From Pseudomonadota bacterium (GTDB lineage Bacteria; Pseudomonadota; Alphaproteobacteria; Rhizobiales; Pleomorphomonadaceae): a stretch of DNA of 64,000 bases. The position numbers and the translations under genes were made by a program. Position 1 is the stretch's first letter; each line of letters begins with the position of its first letter. Shown here one piece after another: positions 19,115 to 29,115 of this stretch. The stretch covers positions 62,001 to 126,000 of the forward strand of contig JAGSYV010000011.1 of assembly GCA_018262505.1 (NCBI GenBank), given 5' to 3'. The notes below the pieces were generated by a model. That model saw only the letters and a program-made list of their open reading frames with translations. It did not search any database and had not been told where the DNA came from.

Positions 19115-19427
19115 GGACGGAAATCTCGCGACAGCATCAACAAAGTCTTACCACCGCTCTCTCGGTGAACTTCATAAGGAATAACATTTAATGCGCGCAG
19201 ATTATTCACGATTCCTAACGGCCGTTCACCGCGAAAAGCCCGAAGAAGCGCCATTTCCCCCAAGCTACTGTAAACGCGACGCCGGTATGGTGAACAGCAG
19301 GTAAAGCAGGGGGCGCCGCCGGTTAATGAAAACCTGCCGAAAAGGAAAAAATTGCCGTTTACGTCGGAACGAGGCCTTCAATCGGCACTGATACAAGGCA
19401 GGCAATCGCGTTCCGGAGTTCTGCAAT
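19115..19427. other. intergenic region between divergent genes, no gene seen
   Basis: 313 bases between the deformylase-like gene and the secreted-protein gene. It is somewhat richer in A and T than its surroundings (for example around 19170-19215) and must contain promoters in both directions. No convincing RNA gene, palindrome or consensus promoter was identified by eye. Confidence 0.5.
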
Positions 19428-19748
19428 ATGAAACGCCTCTTCGTCGCCGCCGCAGCCGCTTTCCTCCTCATCGCCGCGTCCTCCAGCGGCGCCTTTGCCT
19501 TCAATATGAACGTTCCGAAATCGGTAATTGTTGCCGCCATGTCGGCGCCGACAGTCAGCTCCGCCGAGCGGACCTTCGTTTTCCCGCCGCTGACCTTCCT
19601 GTCGGTGGCTGGCGATTATGCCGCCCGCGTCCGCGCAGAGGTGATCGACGTATTCGCCCCCGGCATCTTCAGCGGCATCGGCGCCGCCTATCATCGCGCC
19701 CTTGGCGCGCCGGCCACTTCGGCTGTGCCAGACGTTGTCGCCATCTGA
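19428..19748 (+). CDS. small secreted protein of unknown function
   Basis: A 106-residue protein with a clear Sec signal peptide (MKRLFVAAAAAFLLIAASSSGAFA) followed by a mature part of about 80 residues without cysteines or recognisable domains. CGGAG precedes the ATG. A strong hairpin terminator lies about 75 bases downstream, so the gene is a single transcription unit. No family is recognised, and the neighbours give no functional clue. Confidence 0.65.
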   Translation: MKRLFVAAAAAFLLIAASSSGAFAFNMNVPKSVIVAAMSAPTVSSAERTFVFPPLTFLSVAGDYAARVRAEVIDVFAPGIFSGIGAAYHRALGAPATSAVPDVVAI

Positions 19749-19820
19749 TACCCGATCGGTCACAGGAACGCGAACGACCGAAACGGGTGATCCAGACCTG
19801 AGCAATGGACTATTCTGCCG

Positions 19821-19856
19821 AGACGGCCCCAACGGTCAACTCCGTTGGGGCCGTCT
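19821..19856 (+). terminator. strong hairpin terminator
   Basis: A perfect 15-bp stem AGACGGCCCCAACGG / CCGTTGGGGCCGTCT around a TCAACT loop, the strongest simple hairpin in the window. It lies after the small secreted protein gene and before the YciI gene. There is no long T tract after it. Confidence 0.75.
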
Positions 19857-19995
19857 GCGTTCTGTCGACCGCCCGCCCGATCCGCTGGCCCGTGGCCCCT
19901 AATCCGCAGCATCGCCTTTTCGATCAGAGTGTTCCATCCGGTCGGGAAATGCTCTAGGGTCCGCCTCGTTCCATCGTCGGCATTCGAGGCGAACC

Positions 19996-20280
19996 ATGCA
20001 TTATGTCGTCAGTTGCATCGACAAGGCGGGGCTCCTTCCCGTCCGACAGGCCAATCGCGCCGCCCATCTCGACTATGTCAGCGCCAACGCCGATACCATC
20101 CTGGTCGGCGGTCCCTATCTCGACGAGGCCGGCAACATGATCGGTTCGCTGCTGATCGCCGAGGCCATCGACCTCAAGACGCTGCAGACGGTGCTGGCCG
20201 AGGATCCTTATGCTCGGGCTGGCCTGTTTGAGAGCGTCGACATCAAGCCGTGGAAATGGGTCATCGGCGCGCCCGGTTGA
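19996..20280 (+). CDS. YciI family protein
   Basis: A 94-residue protein of the YciI-like ferredoxin-fold family. The typical core is MHYVVSCIDKAG, HLDYV, LVGGPYLDEAGNMIGSLLIAEA, with DP and GLFESVDIKPW near the end. The conserved Asp-His pair of the family is present in RAAHLDYV and EDPY. The molecular function of the family is poorly defined. GAGGCGA precedes the ATG. It is followed by the EVE-domain and methyltransferase genes on the same strand, likely as one operon. Confidence 0.88.
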   Translation: MHYVVSCIDKAGLLPVRQANRAAHLDYVSANADTILVGGPYLDEAGNMIGSLLIAEAIDLKTLQTVLAEDPYARAGLFESVDIKPWKWVIGAPG

Positions 20281-20308
20281 CGCCACCACGCCACGACGGG
20301 GAGCGCCC

Positions 20309-20722
20309 ATGGCCCATTGGCTGTTCAAGTCCGAACCTTCCAAATTCTCTTTCGCCAACCTCAAGGCAAAGGGCGCGGCCGGCACCGAATGGGACGGCGT
20401 GCGCAACTACCTCGCCCGCAACAACATGCGGGCGATGCAGGTGGGCGACCAGGGCTTTTTCTATCATTCCAACGAGGGGCTCTCCGTCGTCGGCATCTGC
20501 GAGGTGGTGGCCTTGTCCCATCCGGACAGCACCAGCGCCGACCCACGCTGGGACTGCGTCGACGTGCGGGCGGTGCGTGATCTCAAGCGCCCGGTCACGC
20601 TCGCCGAGATCAAGGCCGAACCTTCGCTTGCCAAGATGAGCCTGGTCACCTCGATGCGCCTCTCGGTTCAGCCGGTAACCGAGGAGGAATGGGCGATCGT
20701 TCTCGCCATGGCGGAGCGGTGA
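20309..20722 (+). CDS. EVE domain-containing protein
   Basis: A 137-residue single-domain EVE protein, a PUA-like fold thought to recognise modified nucleic-acid bases. Hallmarks are MAHWLFKSEPSKFSF, GVRNYLARNNMRAMQVGDQGFFYHS and VVGICEVV. The ORF track extends upstream, but ATG 20309 follows GGGGAGCG and gives the standard start. It is 28 bases after YciI, and its stop overlaps the methyltransferase start (GTGA), so the three are translationally linked. Its ligand is unknown. Confidence 0.92.
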   Translation: MAHWLFKSEPSKFSFANLKAKGAAGTEWDGVRNYLARNNMRAMQVGDQGFFYHSNEGLSVVGICEVVALSHPDSTSADPRWDCVDVRAVRDLKRPVTLAEIKAEPSLAKMSLVTSMRLSVQPVTEEEWAIVLAMAER

Positions 20723-21372
20723 GCGATCTTTCCCGCGAAAGCGCCTTCATCTTGCGCGAAACCCGATCCAAAGCGCCGCCCCTGGTTCCGGAGATTCGGC
20801 TGCGACTCGCCGACGAGGCGATGGACCTTTGGCAGGCGACCGAGGCGGATCTCGGCCAGATCGGACTGCCTCCGCCCTTCTGGGCCTTCGCCTGGGCCGG
20901 CGGGCAGGCGCTCGCCCGTCACATACTCGATCATCCCGAAATCGTTCTTGGCGCTCGTGTGCTCGATTTCGCCGCCGGCTCCGGCATTGTTGCCATCGCC
21001 GCCAAGCTCGCTGGCGCCCGCGATGTCGTTGCCGCCGACATCGATGCCTATGCGCGCGCCGCCATCCTGATCAATGCTGGCGACAACGGTGTGGAAATCA
21101 CCGCGCCGGACACCGATTTCCTCGATCGCGGCGCGGCCGGCTTCGACGTCGTTCTGGCTGGCGACGTGTTCTACGAGCGGCCGATGGCCGTCCGCGTCGA
21201 GCCCTTCCTGCGTGCGGCCCAGGCGGCGGGCGCCGCCGTGCTGTTCGGCGATCCCGGCCGCGCCTATCTGCCGCCTGCCGGCATCGCGCCGCTTGCCAAT
21301 TACGACGTGCCGGTGCCGCGCGCCATCGAGGATCGCGACATCAGGGTCACCCGCGTCTGGCGTTTTATTTGA
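20719..21372 (+). CDS. class I SAM-dependent methyltransferase (ETFB-lysine/PrmA-like)
   Basis: A 217-residue Rossmann methyltransferase. Motif I is VLDFAAGSGIVAIAA, an acidic residue for the ribose follows in VVAADIDAYA, and the later motif is FDVVLAGDVFYE. The N-terminal PPFWAFAWAGGQALARHI and C-terminal GDPGRAYLP segments are typical of the group that includes ETF-beta lysine methyltransferase and PrmA-like enzymes, so a protein lysine is a reasonable but unproven target. The GTG start at 20719 overlaps the EVE stop in the form GTGA. Confidence 0.85.
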   Translation: MSDLSRESAFILRETRSKAPPLVPEIRLRLADEAMDLWQATEADLGQIGLPPPFWAFAWAGGQALARHILDHPEIVLGARVLDFAAGSGIVAIAAKLAGARDVVAADIDAYARAAILINAGDNGVEITAPDTDFLDRGAAGFDVVLAGDVFYERPMAVRVEPFLRAAQAAGAAVLFGDPGRAYLPPAGIAPLANYDVPVPRAIEDRDIRVTRVWRFI

Positions 21373-21495
21373 CTGCGAGCCGACACCGGGCGATGCCAAT
21401 TAGCCGGGCGGCTAATGGACTTACGTGTTTTGACGGACCATACTGAAACGGATTGGCGTGTGGCCGAGGGGGGCCTGACGCAAGGAGGGTTTCAG

Positions 21496-23439
<1,944 letters not shown>

Positions 23440-23445
23440 CAAAAA

Positions 23446-23465
23446 GGGGCGGCTTATGCCGCCCC
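23446..23465. terminator. bidirectional terminator acs / mbfA
   Basis: An 8-bp GC stem GGGGCGGC / GCCGCCCC with a TTAT loop, flanked by AAAAA on the left and AAAAT on the right. It sits between the convergent acs and mbfA genes and fits rho-independent termination, best for the leftward transcript where the A run becomes T. Confidence 0.8.
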
Positions 23466-23505
23466 AAAATGCTTCAGAGGAGTCTGCAGGCTTCAAGCCG
23501 ATGCG

Positions 23506-24483
23506 TCAGCCGCCACCGATCAGGATGCCGGCGGCGAGCACCAATGCGCCGCCGATCACCACCTGGATCACCGCCCGGAAGAACGGCGTTTCCATGTAGC
23601 GATTCTGGATGCCGGCGATAGCCCAAAGCTCAATGAAGACGATGACCAGCGCGATCGCCGTGGCCATTTGAAAATTCGGCACCAGATAGGGCAGCGCGTG
23701 GCCCAGACCACCGAGCGCCGTCATGATGCCGGAAGCCAGGCCGCGCTTGATCGGCGAGCCACGGCCGGAGATGACGCCATCGTCGTGGGCGGCTTCGGTG
23801 AAGCCCATGGAAATACCGGCGCCGACCGAGGCGGCGAGGGCCACCTGGAAGGTGGTCCAGGAATTCTGCGTGGCGAAAGCGGTGGCGAAGATCGGCGCCA
23901 AGGTGGACACCGAGCCGTCCATCAGCCCGGCGAGACCCGGCTGCACGTAGGTAAGGATGAACTGGCGACGGGCGACCATCGCCTCCTCTTCCTCCGCCGA
24001 TGGCCCGACATTCTCCTCACGAGCGGCCTCGGCGCCTTCCATGTGGTGGCGCTCCTGCTCGGCGAGATCCCCGAGCAGGCGGCGGGCGCCGGCGTCCGAG
24101 ACGCGCTTGGCCGCCTCCAGATAGAATTTGTAGGCTTGCGCCTCCATGCGCGCCGCTTCCTCGCGGATGCGCTCGACGCCCAGGTTTTCGACCAACCACA
24201 CCGGCTGGCGGGCGTAGTAACCGGCCACATGTTCGCGCCGGATCAACGGGATCACTGGCCCGAACAGCCGCTGGTGCTCGGCGATCAGAAAGCGGCGATG
24301 GCCGTCTTCGTCCTTGACCATGTCGTCGAACATCGCCGCCGTCGCTGGAAAGTCCTTGCGCAGCTTTTCGGCATAACTCGCATAGATGCGGGCATCGTCC
24401 TCTTCGCTGGAGATGGCCAGCGCCAGGATCTCCTGCTCGCTGAGGTCGGAAAATCGGCGACGGTTGCCAAGTGAGTTGAACAT
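23506..24483 (-). CDS. mbfA: membrane-bound ferritin MbfA (ferritin-like plus VIT1 domain iron exporter)
   Basis: A 325-residue fusion of an N-terminal ferritin-like di-iron domain and a C-terminal VIT1/CCC1-type membrane transporter, the architecture of rhizobial MbfA that exports iron and protects against iron and peroxide stress. Di-iron ligand candidates are Glu and His residues in ISSEEDDARIYASYAEKL, KDEDGHRRFL, EEAARMEAQAYKFY and AEQERHHMEGAE. The membrane part begins near LAGLMDGSVSTLAP. ATG 24483 is chosen because GAGGAAA overlaps the upstream kinase stop (TGAGGAAACGATG), so the gene is the last of the PepSY/two-component operon. In relatives mbfA is controlled by Irr; no Irr site was recognised here. 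Confidence 0.92.
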   Translation of the reverse strand: MFNSLGNRRRFSDLSEQEILALAISSEEDDARIYASYAEKLRKDFPATAAMFDDMVKDEDGHRRFLIAEHQRLFGPVIPLIRREHVAGYYARQPVWLVENLGVERIREEAARMEAQAYKFYLEAAKRVSDAGARRLLGDLAEQERHHMEGAEAAREENVGPSAEEEEAMVARRQFILTYVQPGLAGLMDGSVSTLAPIFATAFATQNSWTTFQVALAASVGAGISMGFTEAAHDDGVISGRGSPIKRGLASGIMTALGGLGHALPYLVPNFQMATAIALVIVFIELWAIAGIQNRYMETPFFRAVIQVVIGGALVLAAGILIGGG

Positions 24484-24490
24484 CGTTTCC

Positions 24491-26584
24491 TCATAGATGG
24501 GCGAAAGCGAAGTGGACGCTGCATCCCTCACCCGGCGCTGAGCGGATGGAAAGTGCAGCCCCGTGCAGCTTGGCGATCCGCTCGACAATGGTAAGGCCGA
24601 GGCCGAGCGACCCCGACGCTTTCACGCGACCGAATTCGCCCTGCGCCTCGCAAGGCGCAAAACCTGAACCATTGTCAGAGACAGTCAAACTGCCATCCTC
24701 GCCAACCGCCACGACGATATCGACGCTGCGGTCAGTGTGCTTGAGACTGTTCTCTATCAGATTCCGCACCACATTCTGTATCAGCGAAGGTACCAATTTC
24801 ACGGTCACCGGACCATTGCCTTCGAAGGCGATGGTCGAGCCCCGATCGATGACCAGGGGCGCCATGTCGGACACCACATCGGCGGCGAGATCGGCGAGGT
24901 CCGTTTCAATGAAGGCGGCCTCTTCAACCACATCGAGACGAGCGAGGGCCGTCAGTTGCTCGAGGATATGCGAAAGGCGCTCGACATCTGCCTCGGCCCG
25001 ACGGGCACGGGGATCGGTGATCCGGTCGAGTTCAAGTCGCAGCATCGCCAGCGGCGTTCGGATCTCATGGGCGACAGCGGCCGAAAACACCTTCTGGGCC
25101 GTTACCATCTCGGCGGTGCGCGCGAACAGCCGGTTGATGGCCTCGACGAACCCTGCGATCTCCTCGGGCATGGCGTCGTCAATCGCCAGGGGAGCCGGGG
25201 AGCGCGGATCGATGGCGTCGGCCGCTCTGGCCGCGGCTGACACGGGGCGCAGCGCCGCGCTGATCGACAGGATGGAAGCACCGATCGTCAGAGCCAGCAT
25301 CAGCCCCATCGGCACCAGCATATGGTCGATCATCTCGCCCGTCAGAATCGAGGCGAGGAAATCATCAGGATCATGCAGAACGGCAACGTCGATCAGGACC
25401 CGCTCGCCATCGATCATGAAGGCACGGCCACCGGCGACACTGAGCGGTTTGCCCGGTTCGATCGTCCGTCGCCAAAAATCCGGTGTGTTATCCAATGACG
25501 GAAGGAAGTGCTCCTGGCACTCTTCGCCACAGTTGGAATAGACGGTCTGGCCGTCCTCGGTGGCGATACGCACGAAAGTGGCCGGCGGCAGGTGATCGGC
25601 GAGGTCGGCGTCGTCATGCACGAAGCCTACCTCATCGGCCTCGTCAACGATGCCACTGTAGCGATGGAGAACCGGCGCCGCCGGATCGATCTTGAGAGCA
25701 CCGGCGACGCGATGGATGGAGGCGGCGATCGCTGCGGTTTCCCGTTCGATGAGGATATAGCCGAGCTCTCCATCATCGAGCCAATAGCGGGCAAAGATCT
25801 GGGCCACTTGCAGCAGCATGGCCAGTAAGGCGAAAACCAGAATTCGGCGGGCCACGAGGCCGGCAAGCCGCTTGCGGCGACGTCCGCTCATCGCCTCGTC
25901 GGACTCGTCTCTGGGGCACTCCCGCATCAGATAGCCGAGACCGCGTACCGTGGCGATCTCTACCCCGCTTTCGAAGCCCTCAAGCCGCTTGCGCAGACGA
26001 GACACCGCAAGATCGAGAGCATTGGCGGTGAGTTCGCTATCATAGTCCGACAGCGTTGTTTCAAGCCGGCGGCGCGGCACCAGACGGCCAACATCGCGCA
26101 TCAGTGCCTCGCAGAGCGCCCGCTCGCGGGGCGGCAGCGCAATGGCTTCGTCGTTGGCAGTCAGCAAGGCGGTCGCCGGGTCATAGGCAAGCTGACCAGC
26201 GATCAGGACGGGCTGCAACGCCGTCGGTGACCGCCGTAGCATCGCCCGGCAACGCGCCAGGAACTCGCGGTGATGAAAAGGCTTGACCAAATAATCGTCG
26301 GCACCGGCGTCGAGGCCGGCAATACGCTCCTCGACCGTGCCACGGGCGGTGATGATCAACACCGGCGTTACGTCGGCGGCGCGACGCATATTTCTGAGAA
26401 GATCGAGCCCGTCACCGTCCGGCAGACCTAGGTCGAGCAAAATCAGGTCGAAGTCGGTCGCGGCAATCGCCGCTTCCGCCTCGGCCAAGCTGCCGACCGT
26501 ATCGAGGCACCAACCAGCCTCCCGCACGGCTTCTCCAAGCAGCGCGGCGAGGCGGGCACTATCCTCGACGAGAAGAAGACGCAT
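24491..26584 (-). CDS. response regulator fused in frame to its sensor histidine kinase
   Basis: One uninterrupted frame of 697 residues encodes two proteins that are normally separate. Residues 1-120 are a receiver domain (MRLLLVEDSARL, phosphoacceptor Asp in DLILLDLGLPDGDG, Lys in DYLVKPF). Residues 125-220 are an OmpR-type winged helix ending RGLGYLMREC. From the internal ATG at 25891 (MSGRRRKRLAGLV) follow a transmembrane helix, a periplasmic sensor of about 130 residues, a second helix, an H-box SAAVAHEIRTPLA, an N-box RNLIENSLKHT and ATP-lid motifs VSDNGSGF and SLGLGLTIVERI. No stop separates the halves. The kinase ATG could still be used on its own, but only a weak GAGG lies 2 bases before it. 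The frame also reads upstream into the decayed cytochrome gene. Confidence 0.85.
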   Translation of the reverse strand: MRLLLVEDSARLAALLGEAVREAGWCLDTVGSLAEAEAAIAATDFDLILLDLGLPDGDGLDLLRNMRRAADVTPVLIITARGTVEERIAGLDAGADDYLVKPFHHREFLARCRAMLRRSPTALQPVLIAGQLAYDPATALLTANDEAIALPPRERALCEALMRDVGRLVPRRRLETTLSDYDSELTANALDLAVSRLRKRLEGFESGVEIATVRGLGYLMRECPRDESDEAMSGRRRKRLAGLVARRILVFALLAMLLQVAQIFARYWLDDGELGYILIERETAAIAASIHRVAGALKIDPAAPVLHRYSGIVDEADEVGFVHDDADLADHLPPATFVRIATEDGQTVYSNCGEECQEHFLPSLDNTPDFWRRTIEPGKPLSVAGGRAFMIDGERVLIDVAVLHDPDDFLASILTGEMIDHMLVPMGLMLALTIGASILSISAALRPVSAAARAADAIDPRSPAPLAIDDAMPEEIAGFVEAINRLFARTAEMVTAQKVFSAAVAHEIRTPLAMLRLELDRITDPRARRAEADVERLSHILEQLTALARLDVVEEAAFIETDLADLAADVVSDMAPLVIDRGSTIAFEGNGPVTVKLVPSLIQNVVRNLIENSLKHTDRSVDIVVAVGEDGSLTVSDNGSGFAPCEAQGEFGRVKASGSLGLGLTIVERIAKLHGAALSIRSAPGEGCSVHFAFAHL

Positions 26585-27030
26585 TAGGCGCGCTTTCTGC
26601 CCGTCACCATCGACCACCAGCACCATGATGGCGTTGGCAAAGCCGCCATGCAACTCCTCGAGCCAGTCTTCTCCCCAGAAGGCATCGAGCGTTGTCATCC
26701 AGCCCGTAATGCCGGTGGCGAGCAGCAAGACCAAGAGAGCCAGCATCATCACCGCCGCGGCGGGATTATGGCCGATATGGCGCGGCTCCTCACCACGGAA
26801 GAGCGCCTTGAGATAGGGGATAAGGCGCCCTGGCGTCGGGAAGAAATCTGAAAAGCGAGCGTGGCGGGTGCCGACGAAGCCCCAGACGAGCCGAATCAAG
26901 ACGACGCCGATGACCACATAGCCGACGTAGCGGTGGTAAAGCCGGCCCGGCTTGAGAATGAAGAGATGACCGGATCCCAGACCCGGACCGTCCGCGGCGG
27001 CATACTGCCGCCAGCGGACGCATCAGTCAT
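26584..27030 (-). pseudogene. cytochrome b561 family gene with two internal deletions
   Basis: The start (ATG 27030, 4 bases after the PepSY stop; MTDASAGG...VRVWDPV) is typical of small Ni/Fe-hydrogenase-type b561 cytochromes. The frame then shifts, the first transmembrane helix is missing, and the protein resumes as LYHRYVGYVVIGVVLIRLVWGFVG...RHIGHNPAAAVMMLALLVLLLATGITGWMT...LEELHGGFANAIMVLVV. The normal fourth helix with its haem-ligand His is absent. The family's usual ending survives in another frame as MVTGRKRA plus TAA, the TAA overlapping the regulator ATG (TAATG). The second deletion places the remnant in frame with the response regulator, producing the 808-residue ORF in the track. 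It is not expected to bind haem. Confidence 0.8.
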
Positions 27031-27034
27031 GGTG

Positions 27035-27322
27035 TCAGTTCTGGCCCGCTTCGTCGCCGGCCTTCTCGCCAGTCGACGGATTGAACAGCACTTCGGCCTT
27101 CTTGCCGTCCTTGTCGAAGGCGTAGACCTCGTAGCAGGTCCCTTCCACCTTCACCTTTTTGATCTTGGTGTAGCCGGCGGCTTCGGCCTTGGCCTTGACG
27201 GCATCAATGCTGAGCCAGGTATCCTTGGCGGCATCGGTGCATTTGGCATTCTCGTCGTCGGCAAAGGCGGCGATAGGGGTCAGCACGACGGCAAAAGCGG
27301 CGGCGATCAGAGCGGTCTTCAT
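27035..27322 (-). CDS. PepSY domain-containing periplasmic protein
   Basis: A 95-residue secreted protein: signal peptide MKTALIAAAFAVVLTPIAAFA, then a single PepSY-type domain (SIDAVKAKAEAAGYTKIKKVKVEGTCYEVYAFDKDGKKAEVLFNPSTGE). Two cysteines could form a disulfide. PepSY proteins of this size are usually encoded with a b561 cytochrome and a two-component system, exactly as here, and are presumed to be periplasmic inhibitor or sensor proteins. ATG 27322 is preferred over the longer frame because of the adjacent GAGGAAT. It is the first gene of the operon that continues to mbfA. Confidence 0.85.
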   Translation of the reverse strand: MKTALIAAAFAVVLTPIAAFADDENAKCTDAAKDTWLSIDAVKAKAEAAGYTKIKKVKVEGTCYEVYAFDKDGKKAEVLFNPSTGEKAGDEAGQN

Positions 27323-27435
27323 GCGTGATTCCTCGAAAAACGAGGCCGGCACGTTGATCGCGCCGGCCCGCTCACCATGGTTCGAGAAACCTGTCGACTA
27401 CCTGTCGGAGGAGCGGATTGCCGCTGCCTCCGAAG

Positions 27436-27449
27436 CATTCCGCGGAATG
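27436..27449. promoter_or_regulatory. 14-bp palindrome upstream of the PepSY/two-component operon
   Basis: CATTCCGCGGAATG is a perfect palindrome about 115 bases upstream of the PepSY start, in the 203-base gap between purH and PepSY. Its position suits an operator for that operon. The binding protein is not known, and response regulators of this class more often bind direct repeats. Confidence 0.35.
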
Positions 27450-27525
27450 GTTGGCATTGGCTATCCGAAAAAACGTATCTATAACAACGTACTAGCTGGC
27501 CACACCCCTCGGGCTGCGTTTTGCT

Positions 27526-29115
27526 CTAGTGCCGGAAGTGGCGCATGCCGGTGAACACCATGGCGATGCCGGCCTTGTCGGCGGCGGCAATCACCTCGGC
27601 GTCGTGAATGGAGCCACCCGGCTGGATGGCAGCAGTGGCGCCGGCGGCGATCGCCGATTCGAGACCGTCGGCGAAGGGGAAGAAGGCGTCGGAAGCGACG
27701 ACCGATCCTTTGGCGAGCGACTCTTTCAGGCCGGCGGTCTCTGCCGCCTCGGCAGCGCGGATCGCAGCGATGCGCGAAGAGTCGACACGGTTCATCTGGC
27801 CGGCGCCGATGCCTGCAGTGGCACCATCCTTCACGTAGACAATGGCGTTGGATTTGACGTGTTTGCAAACCTTGAAGGCGAGCAGGAGATCAGCGAGTTC
27901 AGCATCCGTCGGCGCGCGCTTGGTCACCACCTTGAGGTCGGCTGCGGTGACAACGCCGTTGTCACGCGACTGAACCAGCAAGCCACCGGCCACCGTCTTC
28001 GCCATGATGCCCGGCGCCTTCGGGTCGGGCAGACCACCGGTGACCAACAGGCGCAGGTTCTTCTTGGCACCGACGATGGCAATTGCTTCGTCGGTGGCCG
28101 ACGGCGCGATGATCACCTCGGTGAAGATTTCGACGATCTTCTTGGCCGTATCGGCGTCCAGTGTGCCGTTCAGCGCGACGATGCCACCATAGGCCGACAC
28201 TGGGTCGCAGCGATGCGCCTTGATGTAGGCTTCGAGCAGCGTCGCCCCGGTCGCGACGCCACAGGGATTGGCGTGCTTGATGATGGCGACGGCCGGCACT
28301 GCCCGATCAAACTCGGCTACCAACTCAAAGGCAGCATCGGTGTCGTTGATATTGTTATAGCTGAGCACCTTGCCCTGCAGCTGCGTCGCCGTGGAAACGC
28401 CGGGGCGGATCTCCGTCGAGCGGTAGAAGCGGGCCCACTGATGCGGGTTTTCGCCGTAGCGCATGTCCTCGGCGAGCTTGCCGCCAATGGCGACGAAATC
28501 GCCGGTCTTGCCGCCGAGCACGCTGGCAAACCAGCCGGAGATCGCCGCGTCATAGGCGCCGGTGCGCGCATAAGCCTTGGCGGCAAGGCGGCGGCGGGTC
28601 TCGAAGGTAACGCCGCCCTGATCCATCTCGACGATCACCGCATCATAGTCAGTCGGCTCGACCAGCACCGTGACGTAGGCATGGTTCTTCGAGGCGGCAC
28701 GGATCATGGCGGGACCGCCGATGTCGATGTTCTCGATGGTCTCGTCATAGCCGGCGCCGCGGGCGATCGTTTCCTCGAACGGGTAGAGATTGACCACCAG
28801 GATGTCGATCGGCAGGATGCCGTGGTCGGCCATGGCCTTGACATGGCCGGCGTCGTCGCGGACAGCGAGAAGACCGCCGTGCACCTTGGGGTGCAGCGTC
28901 TTGACGCGACCGTCCATGATCTCCGGAAAGCCGGTGAAATCGGCCACTTCCGTGACGGGAATGCCGGCCTCGCTCAACAGCCTCTTGGAGCCGCCGGTGG
29001 TCAGGAGCTCGACACCGCGGTCCGCGAGGGCACGGGCGAACTCGATGAGGCCCGTCTTGTCGGAAACGGAAAGCAGCGCGCGCTTGGGAGCGACGCGATC
29101 GGGATGGCCAGCCAT
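27526..29115 (-). CDS. purH: bifunctional AICAR transformylase / IMP cyclohydrolase
   Basis: Catalyses the last two steps of de novo IMP synthesis. It has 529 residues, the standard length. The N-terminal IMP cyclohydrolase domain begins [20 protein letters not shown] and contains STGGSKRLL-like and [10 protein letters not shown] segments. The C-terminal transformylase domain contains the catalytic KHANPCGVA and ends with [15 protein letters not shown]...[26 protein letters not shown] precedes ATG 29115. The upstream heparinase-fold frame runs over the first 371 bases in another frame. Confidence 0.96.
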   Translation of the reverse strand: MAGHPDRVAPKRALLSVSDKTGLIEFARALADRGVELLTTGGSKRLLSEAGIPVTEVADFTGFPEIMDGRVKTLHPKVHGGLLAVRDDAGHVKAMADHGILPIDILVVNLYPFEETIARGAGYDETIENIDIGGPAMIRAASKNHAYVTVLVEPTDYDAVIVEMDQGGVTFETRRRLAAKAYARTGAYDAAISGWFASVLGGKTGDFVAIGGKLAEDMRYGENPHQWARFYRSTEIRPGVSTATQLQGKVLSYNNINDTDAAFELVAEFDRAVPAVAIIKHANPCGVATGATLLEAYIKAHRCDPVSAYGGIVALNGTLDADTAKKIVEIFTEVIIAPSATDEAIAIVGAKKNLRLLVTGGLPDPKAPGIMAKTVAGGLLVQSRDNGVVTAADLKVVTKRAPTDAELADLLLAFKVCKHVKSNAIVYVKDGATAGIGAGQMNRVDSSRIAAIRAAEAAETAGLKESLAKGSVVASDAFFPFADGLESAIAAGATAAIQPGGSIHDAEVIAAADKAGIAMVFTGMRHFRH

